Shown: positions 9,081 to 18,295, counted from the stretch's first letter. The stretch is 64,000 nt of DNA from Verrucomicrobiota bacterium (GCA_004293285.1 RDYF01000028.1:1-64000), one strand, 5' to 3'. Translations and numbers: made by a program. The notes: generated by a model from the sequence alone, not told the origin.

Positions 9081-10088
9081 TCAACGACGACATTTTTCGA
9101 GCAAGGAATCAAGAAAATACGCAATCTGATGCAAGGCACGCGAACTATCGTTGTCCGGTAACACGGCAAGATCTTCGTGGCATTGCTTTAACAAATCTTT
9201 CGCGGTATCGATCGCCGCTTCTACAGCACCCTCGTATTCCGCAATGCCTAACAAAACCGGCAAGTCCAATGGCTGCTGATTGACGATGCGTGCCGTCAAT
9301 TTCATCCGCTGCGCATCGCTCGCACTTTCTAACAAATTCAAGATCGGCAAGGTCAACTTGCCTTTTTCCAAATCGGTGCGCAGGGTCTTGCCCACGGTTT
9401 CTTCCACTCCCACGAGATCCACGCAGTCGTCGTAAATTTGATAGACGGCCCCCAGTCGCAGACCGTAGTCATACATCCGCTTCTCGACTTCTTCACTCGC
9501 GCCCGAGAGCTTGGCCGAGAGTGCCGCAGCCGCCGCAAAGAGCGCACCAGTTTTCATTTCCATGATGCGGAAATACTCGTCCTTGGTCAGGGTCAAATCG
9601 AAGCGACGCTGGGTCTGGATGATTTCTCCTTGGCATACCTCGCGCGCGGCGTGTCCCACTTTGCGACAGATATCGATCGAATCGAAGTCGGTGGCCAAGG
9701 TCAAGGCATGCGAAAAAAGAGCATCGCCTAACAATACGGCAAGACCATTGCCCCATTTGGCATTCGCAGTCGGCACCATCCTGCGAGTCGACGCACCATC
9801 GATGATGTCGTCGTGCACCAGCGTGGCCATGTGAATCAATTCCATGATCACCCCAATCTTGCGATGATCCTCGCCCGCTTCTCCCAAAGCTCCCCCGGTT
9901 AAGACAGCCAAGGCAGGTCGAATCCTTTTGCCGGCGGTGTTGCACACGTAAGCAACATAGGGCTCGACCATCGGATCAAACTCGCGCACTTGCTCACGAA
10001 TGGAGATCTCGACGAGTTCCAAGTGCGGTCGCACGAGTTCAAAAGGAAAGGTGTCGTTCATCGGCGGTTGTTTCGAGGTGCTTACCAT
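9081..10088 (-). CDS. Polyprenyl diphosphate synthase
   Basis: Trans-type isoprenyl diphosphate synthase that extends allylic diphosphates with IPP, for example to octaprenyl or solanesyl chains for quinones. The first aspartate-rich motif HDDIID and the second YQIYDDCVDLVG are both present, as are GKRIRP near the N terminus and GKLTLPIL after the second motif. The ATG at 10088 gives 335 residues; a GTG nine codons upstream and an ATG nine codons downstream are alternatives. Chain length is set by residues before the first motif and cannot be named securely. The gene heads a polyprenyl synthase-murJ-queD unit. Confidence 0.92.
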   Translation of the reverse strand: MVSTSKQPPMNDTFPFELVRPHLELVEISIREQVREFDPMVEPYVAYVCNTAGKRIRPALAVLTGGALGEAGEDHRKIGVIMELIHMATLVHDDIIDGASTRRMVPTANAKWGNGLAVLLGDALFSHALTLATDFDSIDICRKVGHAAREVCQGEIIQTQRRFDLTLTKDEYFRIMEMKTGALFAAAAALSAKLSGASEEVEKRMYDYGLRLGAVYQIYDDCVDLVGVEETVGKTLRTDLEKGKLTLPILNLLESASDAQRMKLTARIVNQQPLDLPVLLGIAEYEGAVEAAIDTAKDLLKQCHEDLAVLPDNDSSRALHQIAYFLDSLLEKCRR

Positions 10089-10174
10089 ATCGTGCAACTT
10101 TTTGTAATCTCCCACAGGACTCTCGGATTGGCAAGCCGATCAAAGAAATTTTCTCACAATCCTAGCCTCACGTC

Positions 10175-11236
10175 TCAGCGAGCCTTGGATGAAGCTTGTT
10201 TGGCCACGCGTTCGAGCAGCACCCGACGCAATTCATCGAGCCCAATTTCCAACTCCGCAGAAATCGGCACGATTTCTACTTTGGCAAATCGCTGACGGAA
10301 TCGCTGCAAGTTCTCTTCGGCCACTTCCGAATCCATCTTGTTGGCGACCACCAACCAGGGGAATTTCGCCAAGTCTTCATCGTATTCGCGAATTTCCATG
10401 CGCAAGACTTCGAGATCCTGCAGCGGATCGCGACCATCGGTGCCTGCCATATCGATGACGAAAAGCAGTAAGTTGCAGCGCGTGATGTGTCGCAAAAACT
10501 CATGACCTAGGCCTTTGTTTTGGTGCGCCCCTTCGATCAAGCCAGGGATGTCGGCAATGGTGCAACGCTTATAGCCATCGAACTCGGCCACCCCGACCAC
10601 CGGTTGCAGCGTGGTGAAGGGATACGACGCCACTTTGGGCTGCGCATGCGAAAGTTTGCCGATCAAGGTCGATTTGCCCGCATTGGGAAAGCCGACCAGT
10701 CCCACATCGGCAATGCGACGCAGTTCTAGGTAAAACACTCCCAGCTCGCCGTCTTCTCCCAGCGTGTGCTCGACCGGCGCACGGTTGGTTGGCGTCTTGA
10801 AATGCCAGTTGCCCTTACCACCTTTGCCGCCTTGGCAAAGCACGAACTCTTGCCCTTCTTCGGTCAAATCAGCAATCGGCTCCATGTCGATCCCCTCTTC
10901 GCTGCGCTCCAATTCAACCGCTTCCTGGACGTTGGTTGCCGTGGTCCGATACACCACCGTACCAGGTGGCACTAGTGCGATAAAGGGCTTGCCGCCGCGA
11001 CCAGTTTTGCGAACACCCGCCCCATTGACCCCGCCTTCCGCGATCATTTTCGGGTCGTAGTGAAACTGACGCAAGTTGTCGGTATGAGGAGAAACTTTCA
11101 AAATCACATCCCCTCCTTTGCCGCCGTCACCACCATCGGGACCCCCGCGCGGCACAAATTTTTCGCGACGAAAACTCACCGCTCCGTGCCCGCCATCTCC
11201 GGCTTTTGCAAATACTCGAATGTGATCAATAAACAT
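10175..11236 (-). CDS. obgE: GTPase Obg
   Basis: Ribosome-associated GTPase of the Obg family involved in late 50S assembly and stress control; 353 residues. The glycine-rich Obg domain occupies about residues 1-158 ([33 protein letters not shown]). The G domain follows with Walker [10 protein letters not shown] at 182-190, the G3 motif DIPGLIEGA and the G4 motif NKMD. The protein stops soon after the G domain, so the extra C-terminal OCT domain found in some Obg proteins is missing. The start ATG at 11236 begins directly with the Obg domain. It lies about 86 bp upstream of the polyprenyl synthase gene on the same strand. Confidence 0.96.
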   Translation of the reverse strand: MFIDHIRVFAKAGDGGHGAVSFRREKFVPRGGPDGGDGGKGGDVILKVSPHTDNLRQFHYDPKMIAEGGVNGAGVRKTGRGGKPFIALVPPGTVVYRTTATNVQEAVELERSEEGIDMEPIADLTEEGQEFVLCQGGKGGKGNWHFKTPTNRAPVEHTLGEDGELGVFYLELRRIADVGLVGFPNAGKSTLIGKLSHAQPKVASYPFTTLQPVVGVAEFDGYKRCTIADIPGLIEGAHQNKGLGHEFLRHITRCNLLLFVIDMAGTDGRDPLQDLEVLRMEIREYDEDLAKFPWLVVANKMDSEVAEENLQRFRQRFAKVEIVPISAELEIGLDELRRVLLERVAKQASSKAR

Positions 11237-11367
11237 AATTTCCCCTTGTGGAGCGCCACGCTAGCATCAAACCAAGCTCGGAGTCAAACATTCACGAAAA
11301 AATCACGCAGTGACTTCGACAATCCTCCTTGCCAAAGACAAAACTTTGCGCCACGTTCCGCGCCGAC

Positions 11368-12511
11368 ATGTCCGAACTTCCTACAGCCGACCTCCTGTCG
11401 CTCGATACCGACGGCCTTCGCAGCCGTCTCTCGAAGCTCAGGAGGTATCTTTGACATCCCTAGCCTCGAAAACCAAATTGCCGAGCTAGAAAACGCGATG
11501 TCCAATCCCGATTTCTGGAATCATCCCGAAAAAGCACGCGAAACCAACGCCAAAGCTAGTTCGATGAAGAAGAAGGTGGAAACTTTCTTGTCGCTCGAAT
11601 CCCGCGCGGAAAACATCGATGCCGCCATCGCCTTAGCCAAGGAATTTGACGATGCCGATACCGCCCGCGAGGCGCTGAGCGAATTTTCTGCATTGAACGA
11701 GGCCATTACTTCGTTCGAGCTGTTGACTCTGCTCAATCAGCCCAACGATGCCTGCAATGCCTACCTCGTCATTTCGGCCGGAGCCGGCGGCACGGAGGCC
11801 TGCGATTGGGCGCAAATGCTCCACCGCATGTACACCCGCTGGGCGGAACGCAAGGGTTTCCAAGTCGAAACGCTCGACTGGCAGGACGGCGATGAAGCCG
11901 GACTTCGCTCGGCGACCATCAAAATCACCGGCGAATACGCCTACGGCTATCTCAAGAATGAACGCGGTGTTCACCGCCTTGTCCGCATTTCACCGTTCGA
12001 TGCCGCTGGCAAACGTCACACGTCTTTTGCTTCGATCGATGCCACACCAGAGATTTCGAACGAAATCAAGATCGAAATCAATGACAAGGACATCGAGATC
12101 CAAACCACCCGCTCGGGCGGCAAGGGCGGTCAGAATGTGAACAAGGTGGAAACATGCGTGATCTTGCGCCACTTGCCCACCGGCATTCTGATTCGTTCAT
12201 CCGCCTCGCGAACCCAAGGAGCAAACAAGGAACAAGCCTTCGCCATTCTGAAAGCCAAACTTTTCCAAATCGAAGAGGATAAGCAAAAGGCGGAATCGGA
12301 ACGCGCCTACGGGGAAAAGGGCGACGTCTCTTGGGGCAATCAAATTCGCTCGTACGTTTTCCAACCGTACCAAAAGATTGTCGACCTCCGCACAGGTCAA
12401 GAAACGGGCAACATTCAACCTGTCATGGATGGCGATATCGATGCCTACATCGAAGCCAAACTGCGGGGCAAGGTGCGTGTCAAGGGCGCGAAGGATGACG
12501 ACGAGGATTGA
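11368..12511 (+). CDS. prfB: Peptide chain release factor 2, programmed +1 frameshift
   Basis: Class I release factor for UGA and UAA stops. The gene is read as 11368-11451 joined to 11453-12511. The first 28 codons (ATG at 11368) end at AGGAGG TAT CTT TGA C. Here the internal Shine-Dalgarno-like AGGAGG and the slippery CTT before TGA match the classical autoregulatory site of bacterial prfB. After skipping T11452 the frame continues with DIPSLENQ. The resulting protein has 380 residues with the stop-codon recognition motif SPF ([11 protein letters not shown]) and the catalytic GGQ in [11 protein letters not shown]. Low RF2 activity favours frameshifting and so more RF2. A terminator-like hairpin follows the stop codon. 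Confidence 0.97.
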
Positions 12512-12546
12512 TCCTTGATCGATCAGGGACTTGGATCTTTTTTCGA
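12510..12546 (+). terminator. Probable Rho-independent terminator after prfB
   Basis: The arms GATCC (12510-12514) and GGATC (12533-12537) pair around an inner imperfect palindrome TTGATCGATCAGGGA. A run of six T follows at 12538-12543. The outer stem is short, so the call is moderate. Confidence 0.5.
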
Positions 12547-12876
12547 AAAAAATTCAATTCTTTTCGAAAATGGCATGATTCACGCTTTAACCAACATGTG
12601 TTTCGTGTGTGCGATCACCTGTTTTGTGTGTGTCATAGCATTACTGACACTTTTGAGCCTCGCGCTTGAGAGTGTCAGTGATAGCTGGCTCGCTCTACGA
12701 AACGTCCTGCTGCGGTTCGGATCGATGTGTGACACGACTCACTCATGTCTGGCATCGCAGTTTGTTTGATCTTTCGACTTTTTTGAGCCGTGGATTTCTT
12801 CGGCTTGCGTGAGCTATGATGAAAAGTCATGGATTTTTGATGCTTTTTGCGTGCCAATTCGCGAGAATCTGCTTTG
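12547..12876. other. Gene-free stretch with a 9-bp inverted repeat
   Basis: I see no convincing gene between prfB and the sigma-54 regulator. An 84-codon open frame (12515-12769) has a hydrophobic stretch but no family resemblance and starts inside the terminator, so I do not call it. A perfect inverted repeat ACTGACACT (12643-12651) / AGTGTCAGT (12671-12679) with a 19-nt spacer could be a second terminator or a protein-binding site. No clear sigma-70 or sigma-54 promoter was recognised. Confidence 0.4.
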
Positions 12877-14265
12877 ATGGGTGCGCCCATGACCGATAGC
12901 GTTTCAGAGCAGACCATTCTCATCGTCGATCAAGAGATCGAATTCCTCGATTGGGCCACGAAGCATCTTGCGGCCAACAATCTGAAAATCCTTCGCACGG
13001 ACCAATCGGACAAAGCGCTAAAAATCATTTCCAAAACGCATGTCGATGTCGTGCTGTCTTCCACCGACCTCCAACCCTTTGATGGCTTGGAGCTTTTGGG
13101 GAAAATCAAGGCGCAGTCGCCGTCGACGCTGGTGATTCTCATCGCCGGGTTTCCGACCACGGGACAGGTCATCGAGGCCACCCAGCGGGGTGCGCACGAT
13201 GTCTTGCGCAAGGAATCCCTCCCTTTCGAACTGCGCTCGGTACTGGAAACGGCCTTGCAACTGGCTGAAGACCGACGCAGTGCCGATACCAGTTCGGCCA
13301 TCCAACCGGCTTATGATGGGCGAGTGAAAATCATTGGCGTCTCCCGCGCCCTCCAGGATGTTTTCAAAATTGTCGGCCGCGTCGCACGGGCCGATGCCCC
13401 CATCCTCATTTCCGGCGAAAGCGGATCGGGCAAGGAACTGATCGCCAAAGCCATTCACGAATATTCACCGCGTCGACTCAAGGAACTGATCCCCATCAAC
13501 TGCGGAGCTATCCCCGAAAACTTGCTGGAATCGGAGCTTTTTGGTCACGAAAAAGGCTCTTTCACCGGAGCCATTGCTCGTCGCGCCGGGCGCTTTGAGC
13601 AAGCCGATGGCGGAACGCTGTTCCTGGATGAAATTGGCGACATGCCGCTTTCGATCCAAGTGAAGCTGCTGCGGGTACTGCAAGACGGAACCTTTTCCCG
13701 GGTCGGTTCGAATGAAACGATGACCAGCGATGTTCGGATTGTGACCGCTACACACAAAGACCTCGCCGCCGAAGTGGCCGCCGGTCGTTTCCGCGAAGAC
13801 CTCTACTACCGACTCAATGTGGTCGAGATTCGCATCCCTCCCCTGCGAGATCGCAAGGAGGACATCCCGCTGCTCGCCGAATTTTTTCTGCAAAAAATCA
13901 CCCGCAAGAACGGCATGGCGCGCATCCGTCTGTCGCAGGAAGGCATCACCGCCCTACAACAACACCACTGGCCCGGCAATGTGCGGGAACTGGAAAACAC
14001 CATTGCCCGCGCCTGCGCTCTGGCCTCTTCTTCGGTGCTCTTGCCCGCCGACATCCCCCTCGCTTCTGCGCCGAGCACGAACCGATTTAAGCTCGATGAC
14101 ACCATCGACGCCCTACTCAATAACGCACCCTCTGGCAATGTCGTGGAATGGATGCTTTCCCAATTGGCGCAGCGTGCGATGATTTTGGCGGAAAACGACG
14201 TCAAACAAGCGGCTGTCCGACTGGGCATTTCGCCCGATGAATTGAAAAAACTCCTCGCTCCCTGA
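12877..14265 (+). CDS. Sigma-54-dependent regulator with degenerate receiver domain
   Basis: NtrC-type activator of 462 residues that would remodel sigma-54 RNA polymerase. Residues 13-125 resemble a response-regulator receiver, but the acidic cluster reads VDQE (D18, Q19). The stretch before FDG is LSSTDLQP, so the usual phospho-accepting Asp position holds Ser62, with Asp64 displaced by two. Lys112 is kept. The AAA+ domain follows with Walker A GESGSGKE, the sigma-54 contact loop GSFTGA, Walker [13 protein letters not shown] and the arginine-containing [10 protein letters not shown] and [10 protein letters not shown] motifs. The C terminus ends in a Fis-like helix-turn-helix ([19 protein letters not shown]). 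The ATG at 12877 or the one at 12889 may be used. upp follows after 4 bp. Target genes are unknown. Confidence 0.9.
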   Translation: MGAPMTDSVSEQTILIVDQEIEFLDWATKHLAANNLKILRTDQSDKALKIISKTHVDVVLSSTDLQPFDGLELLGKIKAQSPSTLVILIAGFPTTGQVIEATQRGAHDVLRKESLPFELRSVLETALQLAEDRRSADTSSAIQPAYDGRVKIIGVSRALQDVFKIVGRVARADAPILISGESGSGKELIAKAIHEYSPRRLKELIPINCGAIPENLLESELFGHEKGSFTGAIARRAGRFEQADGGTLFLDEIGDMPLSIQVKLLRVLQDGTFSRVGSNETMTSDVRIVTATHKDLAAEVAAGRFREDLYYRLNVVEIRIPPLRDRKEDIPLLAEFFLQKITRKNGMARIRLSQEGITALQQHHWPGNVRELENTIARACALASSSVLLPADIPLASAPSTNRFKLDDTIDALLNNAPSGNVVEWMLSQLAQRAMILAENDVKQAAVRLGISPDELKKLLAP

Positions 14266-14269
14266 AGCC

Positions 14270-14887
14270 ATGCTGCACGTCATCGACCACCCCTTGATTC
14301 ACCAAGAACTGTCGATGGCGCGTGCCCCCAAAACGTCATCGTGCGATTTCCGTGCTGCAGTGCGACGCATTGCCTGTCTCATGACTCCGCGCGTCTGTGA
14401 GAATTTGCCGACCATTCCGCAAGAAGTCGAAACACCACTTGAAACGATGATCGGCAAGATTCTGCTGCGTAAAATCACACTCGTCCCCATCCTCCGCGCG
14501 GGACTCGGGTTTCTCGATGGATTTCTCGACCTCATTCCTCATGCGTCGGTCGTGCACCTCGGCATCAAGAGAAACGAAATCACTCTCGCAGCCGAAACCT
14601 ACTACGCCAAACTCCCACACGATTGGGATCAGCGCGAAGTCGTTGTGCTCGACCCCATGCTCGCCACGGGTGGATCAGCCATTTCTGCCATCGATCAACT
14701 CAAAAAAGCCGGTGCCAAAAACATCCGCTTCGCCTGCTTGGTCGCCGCACCCGAGGGCGTGCGCGCCTTCGAAGCGCAACATCCCGATGTCCCCATTTAC
14801 ACCGCCGCGCTCGATCGCTGCTTGAGCCAAAGCGGATACATCCTACCCGGACTCGGCGATGCCGGAGATCGGTTGTTCGATACGTAA
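14270..14887 (+). CDS. upp: Uracil phosphoribosyltransferase
   Basis: Pyrimidine-salvage enzyme making UMP from uracil and PRPP; 205 residues, normal length. The N-terminal IDHPLIHQELSMAR segment, PILRAGLGFLDG, the PRPP-binding loop VVVLDPMLATGGSAISAID and the C-terminal YILPGLGDAGDRLFDT are all typical; the last motif binds uracil. The ATG lies 4 bp after the stop of the sigma-54 regulator, so the two are probably cotranscribed, although no functional link is obvious. Downstream lie a short tandem repeat and the terminator shared with the convergent BMC operon. Confidence 0.97.
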   Translation: MLHVIDHPLIHQELSMARAPKTSSCDFRAAVRRIACLMTPRVCENLPTIPQEVETPLETMIGKILLRKITLVPILRAGLGFLDGFLDLIPHASVVHLGIKRNEITLAAETYYAKLPHDWDQREVVVLDPMLATGGSAISAIDQLKKAGAKNIRFACLVAAPEGVRAFEAQHPDVPIYTAALDRCLSQSGYILPGLGDAGDRLFDT

Positions 14888-14955
14888 AGAACACGCTGCC
14901 GCCGAAAAAGAGCACAAGATCATCGCCCCTACCCCAAGCGCACGCCCCATTTCCA

Positions 14956-15009
14956 CATGGGGACAGACAACATGACATGGGGACAGACCAACATGACATG
15001 GGGACAGAC
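14956..15009. repeat. Three tandem copies of a GGGGACAGAC-containing repeat
   Basis: CATGGGGACAGAC occurs at 14956-14968, 14976-14988 and 14997-15009, with a period of 20-21 bp; the copies are separated by AACATGA/CAACATGA. Just upstream CCCCAT and ATGGGG (14946-14962) form a small inverted repeat. Such palindromic, dispersed repeats are often the mobile REP-type elements spread by REP-associated tyrosine transposases; no such transposase is in the window. Confidence 0.75.
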
Positions 15010-15028
15010 AAAATCTGCCATTCTCCCG

Positions 15029-15060
15029 AAAAAAAAGCCTGCGTCGGTGACGCAGGCTTT
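15029..15060 (-). terminator. Rho-independent terminator of the BMC operon
   Basis: A 12-bp perfect stem, AAAGCCTGCGTC (15034-15045) and GACGCAGGCTTT (15049-15060) with a 3-nt loop, is followed on the minus strand by a run of U. It lies 36 bp past the aldolase stop. It may also work weakly for upp on the plus strand, where TTTGAAGATTTT follows. Confidence 0.92.
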
Positions 15061-15095
15061 GAAGATTTTCGGCTGACTGGCTGATCTACCTAGGA

Positions 15096-16166
15096 TTACT
15101 TAAGACCCGCCATGATCTGATCCGTGATCGCCTTGACCAAGGCTTCGGCTTCAGGGTTGTTGGTCGTGTCTGTCAGGGGAGCTGGTCCACCGATCGAGCA
15201 AATCGTGCCGGGACGGAAATCAGCGTTGTCGCAGAGTTCGCACTCTTTCCAGTTGGCGCGCTTGTCTTCCATGCCCAACACTTTGCGCAGAGCGATCAGT
15301 TCTTTGGCTTGGCCACCGGTGATCGTGAGCAGGTTGCCGCCGTTGAGCTGCGAAGCCACCCATACGGTTTTGCAATAGGACTCGACGTTCTCCATTTTCC
15401 AATAAGCATCCTCAATGTCTTTGCCCCAGGTGATGACACCGTGGTTGACCATCAGAACCGCCATGTGATCAACCGCCGCATTGCCGACAACCTCCGCATT
15501 GGCCGGAGTGCCGGGAGTGCGGTATTCGGCCATGCCGATTTGTCCAAGGAACACTTCCGCTTCGGGAATCATGCAAGTAGGAGGCTGCACACCAGCTACC
15601 GCAAAGGCCGTGCCGTGTGGTGGGTGAGCGTGACAGCAAGCCTTGGCTTTGGGCTGACGCTTCATGATGGCAAGGTGCGTCATGCACTCGGAAGTGCGCT
15701 TGAATTTGCCTGCCAGCTGATTGCCTTCAAGGTCAACCAAGCCCATTTGCTCAACGGTCATGAAACCTTTCGAAACAAGTGTCGGTGTGCAAAGCACCAA
15801 ATTGTCACCCACGCGGATGGTCAAGTTGCCGCCATTGCCGTCGGTATACTCGCGAGCCCACATGCGCTGACCAATCTCCACCATGCGCTCTTTGAGCTTA
15901 GTGATGGCTGGCGAATGGAAAAACGCGTGAATCTCCTCCGGAGTTTTCGGATCTTTGCCGGGAGTCCAGTGATATTCGTAGTCGGGCAAAATCGGATCAA
16001 CTTTAGCAGGCGCTGCCGCAGGAGCACCTGCGCTCTTGCCAAAGCTGCGTCCAGCACTGCTGAATACATCTTTCGCCGAGGGAGTCACAATCGCACCCGT
16101 AGGGATATTCACATTGCCAGAACGGATCATGGCTTCGGCGTCAGCAGCAGTAATGACTTTTTTCAT
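15096..16166 (-). CDS. Class II aldolase of the BMC (fuculose/rhamnulose-phosphate aldolase type)
   Basis: Zn-dependent class II aldolase of 356 residues, expected to cleave L-fuculose-1-phosphate or L-rhamnulose-1-phosphate into DHAP and L-lactaldehyde inside the microcompartment. The metal and catalytic residues lie in RTSECMTHLAI (Glu160) and CCHAHPPHG (His179, His181), with a later NHGVITWG. Residues 1-35 (ITAADAEAMIRSGNVN then IPTGAIVTPSAKD) form a separate module resembling the GaIVTPlArD segment of EutQ-type and other BMC-associated proteins, linked by an Ala/Pro-rich stretch to the aldolase body from about residue 80. This extension is the likely encapsulation element. It is the last gene of the BMC operon, 9 bp after a BMC-P gene and before a strong terminator. 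Confidence 0.93.
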   Translation of the reverse strand: MKKVITAADAEAMIRSGNVNIPTGAIVTPSAKDVFSSAGRSFGKSAGAPAAAPAKVDPILPDYEYHWTPGKDPKTPEEIHAFFHSPAITKLKERMVEIGQRMWAREYTDGNGGNLTIRVGDNLVLCTPTLVSKGFMTVEQMGLVDLEGNQLAGKFKRTSECMTHLAIMKRQPKAKACCHAHPPHGTAFAVAGVQPPTCMIPEAEVFLGQIGMAEYRTPGTPANAEVVGNAAVDHMAVLMVNHGVITWGKDIEDAYWKMENVESYCKTVWVASQLNGGNLLTITGGQAKELIALRKVLGMEDKRANWKECELCDNADFRPGTICSIGGPAPLTDTTNNPEAEALVKAITDQIMAGLK

Positions 16167-16175
16167 AAATGGTTC

Positions 16176-16505
16176 TTAGTTCGGAGAGTTGAATTCGTTT
16201 TTTTCGGAAAAGGGAGTGTAATCAATGCGATCAAAAATGGCGATGCAGAGCGCATCAATGGCGATAGGGGAAGGAAAGGGTGCCGTTGCTTCAGCACCTT
16301 CGCTGAAACCGATGACATCGCCCTCACCCGCGCCAATGTTGTCGTAAACCACGACAGTAGACTGTGCGGTGACAGGCATTTTGGCGGAACAAGCCTGAGA
16401 AAACTGCGAGGCGTCTAGCGGGCTCACCAAGAGAAAGCGTCCTCCTTTGAAAGAAGGATCTTGCACACTCATTACGGTTCGTCCAATCACTTGACCAATT
16501 CTCAT
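16176..16505 (-). CDS. BMC-P pentamer vertex protein (EutN/CcmL family)
   Basis: A 109-residue shell protein forming pentamers that cap the vertices of the microcompartment. The family start MRIGQVIGRTVMS, the central LLVSPLDA and the conserved DNIGAGEGDVIGFSEG loop are visible. It carries about 15 more residues at the C terminus than its neighbour (FDRIDYTPFSEKNEF). It lies 9 bp from the aldolase and 9 bp from another BMC-P gene. With three BMC-P genes in the operon, the shell may use different vertex proteins at different positions. Confidence 0.93.
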   Translation of the reverse strand: MRIGQVIGRTVMSVQDPSFKGGRFLLVSPLDASQFSQACSAKMPVTAQSTVVVYDNIGAGEGDVIGFSEGAEATAPFPSPIAIDALCIAIFDRIDYTPFSEKNEFNSPN

Positions 16506-16514
16506 AAGAAAATG

Positions 16515-16790
16515 TTACGCAGGAATTTCTTCGGCCTCGTCGATAATCCCCTGCACAAACATGCGAATCGGGGAGGTATCGTCGTCGACCAAATGACGAG
16601 CACCAAGACCGTCTGTGCTCACGAGCACCCGCTCGTGCAGACCAGCACCAAAAAGATCAATCGCCACAAAAGGCGCGCCGATCTCAGCATCGCCATCGCC
16701 CAGTTGCTGGCACAACAACAACTTCTTGCCACTCAAAGAGGAGTGACAATGAGTTGCAATAGCGTTGCCAACAATGCGAGCGATAAGCAT
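16515..16790 (-). CDS. BMC-P pentamer vertex protein (EutN/CcmL family)
   Basis: A 91-residue EutN/CcmL-type shell vertex protein. It starts MLIARIVGNAIATHCHSSLSG and has the family core KKLLLCQQL, FVAIDLFGAGLHERVLVSTDG and the C-terminal VQGIIDEAEEI. The start is set by the ATG at 16788-16790; the longer open frame upstream overlaps the aldehyde dehydrogenase and is not family-like. The gap to the aldehyde dehydrogenase is 7 bp, to the next BMC-P gene 9 bp. The GAG(L/E) pore-side loop reads GAGLHERV, differing from the GAGEGDV of its neighbour. Confidence 0.93.
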   Translation of the reverse strand: MLIARIVGNAIATHCHSSLSGKKLLLCQQLGDGDAEIGAPFVAIDLFGAGLHERVLVSTDGLGARHLVDDDTSPIRMFVQGIIDEAEEIPA

Positions 16791-16797
16791 AAATTCG

Positions 16798-18261
16798 TTA
16801 GATAATGTGAAGATTGTCCACCAACACGCAGCGGCGAATCCGCGTGAAAGTTTTCGGAGTGGTGATGCCCTCGCCTGTGGTCGTCGCGATGGAGTAGGAA
16901 AGATACCCTTCTCCACCCAAACCAAGACCTGCGGTGCTAGGACCGTTTTTCACAAAAATGGTGGTGTCCATTTCCTTCGCCATGGCGGTCATGTGATCGA
17001 CATTGCGGGTATGGATCATCGCCGAGTGACGATAATTGTGCTCGGCTTGCTTCGCATGTTTCACCGCTGTTGCGAAATCGGGGCAAGCGACGATGGGAAT
17101 CATCGGCATCATCTGCTCTTCTTGAACAAAAGCATGATCCGCGCTGGTCTCACCGAAAAGCAGAGGCGTGCCGCTGGCGACATTGGCACCGGCGTGACGG
17201 GCGAGCACTGCGGGGTCGGCGCCAATCAGGTCGCGATTCACCGCTGCGTGCGAGCAACCACCATCGGTTTCCTTATACGTAAAGGCCGCCTTGGTCAGAG
17301 AGTCGATTTGTGCGGCATTCAAACGAGTGGCACCGGCTTTCTCCATCTCTTCCATGAAACGATTGAAAACAGAACCCACCACAAACACGGCTTTTTCGCC
17401 GATGCAAAGCAGGTTGTTGTCGAAACCACCACCCTCGATCACCGAGCGAGCTGCACGAGCGAGGTCGGCAGAGTCATCGACCACCACGGTCGGGTTGCCC
17501 GGACCTGCGCAGATGGCGCGCTTGCCAGACTTCATCGCCGCACTCACCACGGCTGGACCACCTGTGATGGCTAAGAGAGGAATTTGCTCGTTTTTGCAAA
17601 TGAGGTTGAACGAATCAAGTGTCGGTTGCTCGATGCAGGTAATCAGATTCTTGATGCCCAACTCGCGTTCGATCGCTTTGTTGTATTCGCGCACCGCCAT
17701 GGCCGCACTGCGCGCGCCGCCGGGGTGTGGATTGAAAACAATGGCATTGCCTGCCGCCACCATGCTGATGATGTTGCCCGTCAAGGTGGGCACCGAATGG
17801 GTCACAGGAAGGATCGCACCAATCACACCGAAGGGCGCAAATTCTTCCATCATAATGCCACCGTCGCCACTCATCGCGTCCGGACGGAGATACTCGACAC
17901 CAGGAACATTTTTAGTGATCAGCAGTTTGCCAATCTTGTGATCCACACGACCAATCTTGGTCTCTTCCATCTCGAACTTGCCCCATGGCTCAGCGTTCGC
18001 CACGGCGAGAGTTTTGACAATTTCAATCACCTTCGCACGGGCACCAATGCCGGCCTTTTTGAGTTTCAGGTGAGCGTGATGAGCGGCATCCGCGGCTTTG
18101 TCGACACAGCTGAATACGCCGTAATCGCCATCCGCTCCTGGGCAACCGCAGCCGCAGCCATCCTTTTTCGCCGCTGCAGGAGCCACGGTAACGTTGGCTG
18201 CTTGCAAGCGAGAAAGAACACTTTCCACCACGGATTGAATTTGTTGTTGGTCGAGAGTCAT
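16798..18261 (-). CDS. BMC-associated CoA-acylating aldehyde dehydrogenase (PduP/EutE-like)
   Basis: A 487-residue aldehyde dehydrogenase that oxidises an aldehyde (probably lactaldehyde) to the acyl-CoA with NAD+. Residues 1-20 (DQQQIQSVVESVLSRLQ) form an amphipathic helix typical of encapsulation peptides. A linker with Cys36, Cys38 and Cys40 (GCGCGC) follows. The catalytic domain starts near residue 47 and has the catalytic Cys286 in DNNLLCIGEK, preceded by AGPGNPTVVVD and the NAD-binding GNAIVFNPHP. Length matches PduP/EutE. It lies in the middle of the BMC operon, 34 bp after one BMC-P gene and 7 bp before the next. Its product would be handed to PduL. Confidence 0.95.
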   Translation of the reverse strand: MTLDQQQIQSVVESVLSRLQAANVTVAPAAAKKDGCGCGCPGADGDYGVFSCVDKAADAAHHAHLKLKKAGIGARAKVIEIVKTLAVANAEPWGKFEMEETKIGRVDHKIGKLLITKNVPGVEYLRPDAMSGDGGIMMEEFAPFGVIGAILPVTHSVPTLTGNIISMVAAGNAIVFNPHPGGARSAAMAVREYNKAIERELGIKNLITCIEQPTLDSFNLICKNEQIPLLAITGGPAVVSAAMKSGKRAICAGPGNPTVVVDDSADLARAARSVIEGGGFDNNLLCIGEKAVFVVGSVFNRFMEEMEKAGATRLNAAQIDSLTKAAFTYKETDGGCSHAAVNRDLIGADPAVLARHAGANVASGTPLLFGETSADHAFVQEEQMMPMIPIVACPDFATAVKHAKQAEHNYRHSAMIHTRNVDHMTAMAKEMDTTIFVKNGPSTAGLGLGGEGYLSYSIATTTGEGITTPKTFTRIRRCVLVDNLHII

Positions 18262-18295
18262 AAAGAAAAAAGAAAGGAAATTTCGCTAGAGAAAA

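Noticed and set aside
11060-11367. In-frame N-terminal extension of prfB
   Set aside because: The extension overlaps obg on the opposite strand and is not RF2-like; the real N terminus is encoded in the other frame before the frameshift site.
12515-12769. 84-codon plus-strand ORF with a hydrophobic stretch
   Set aside because: It begins inside the prfB terminator and shows no family resemblance or ribosome-binding site; the hydrophobicity looks like a by-product of base composition.
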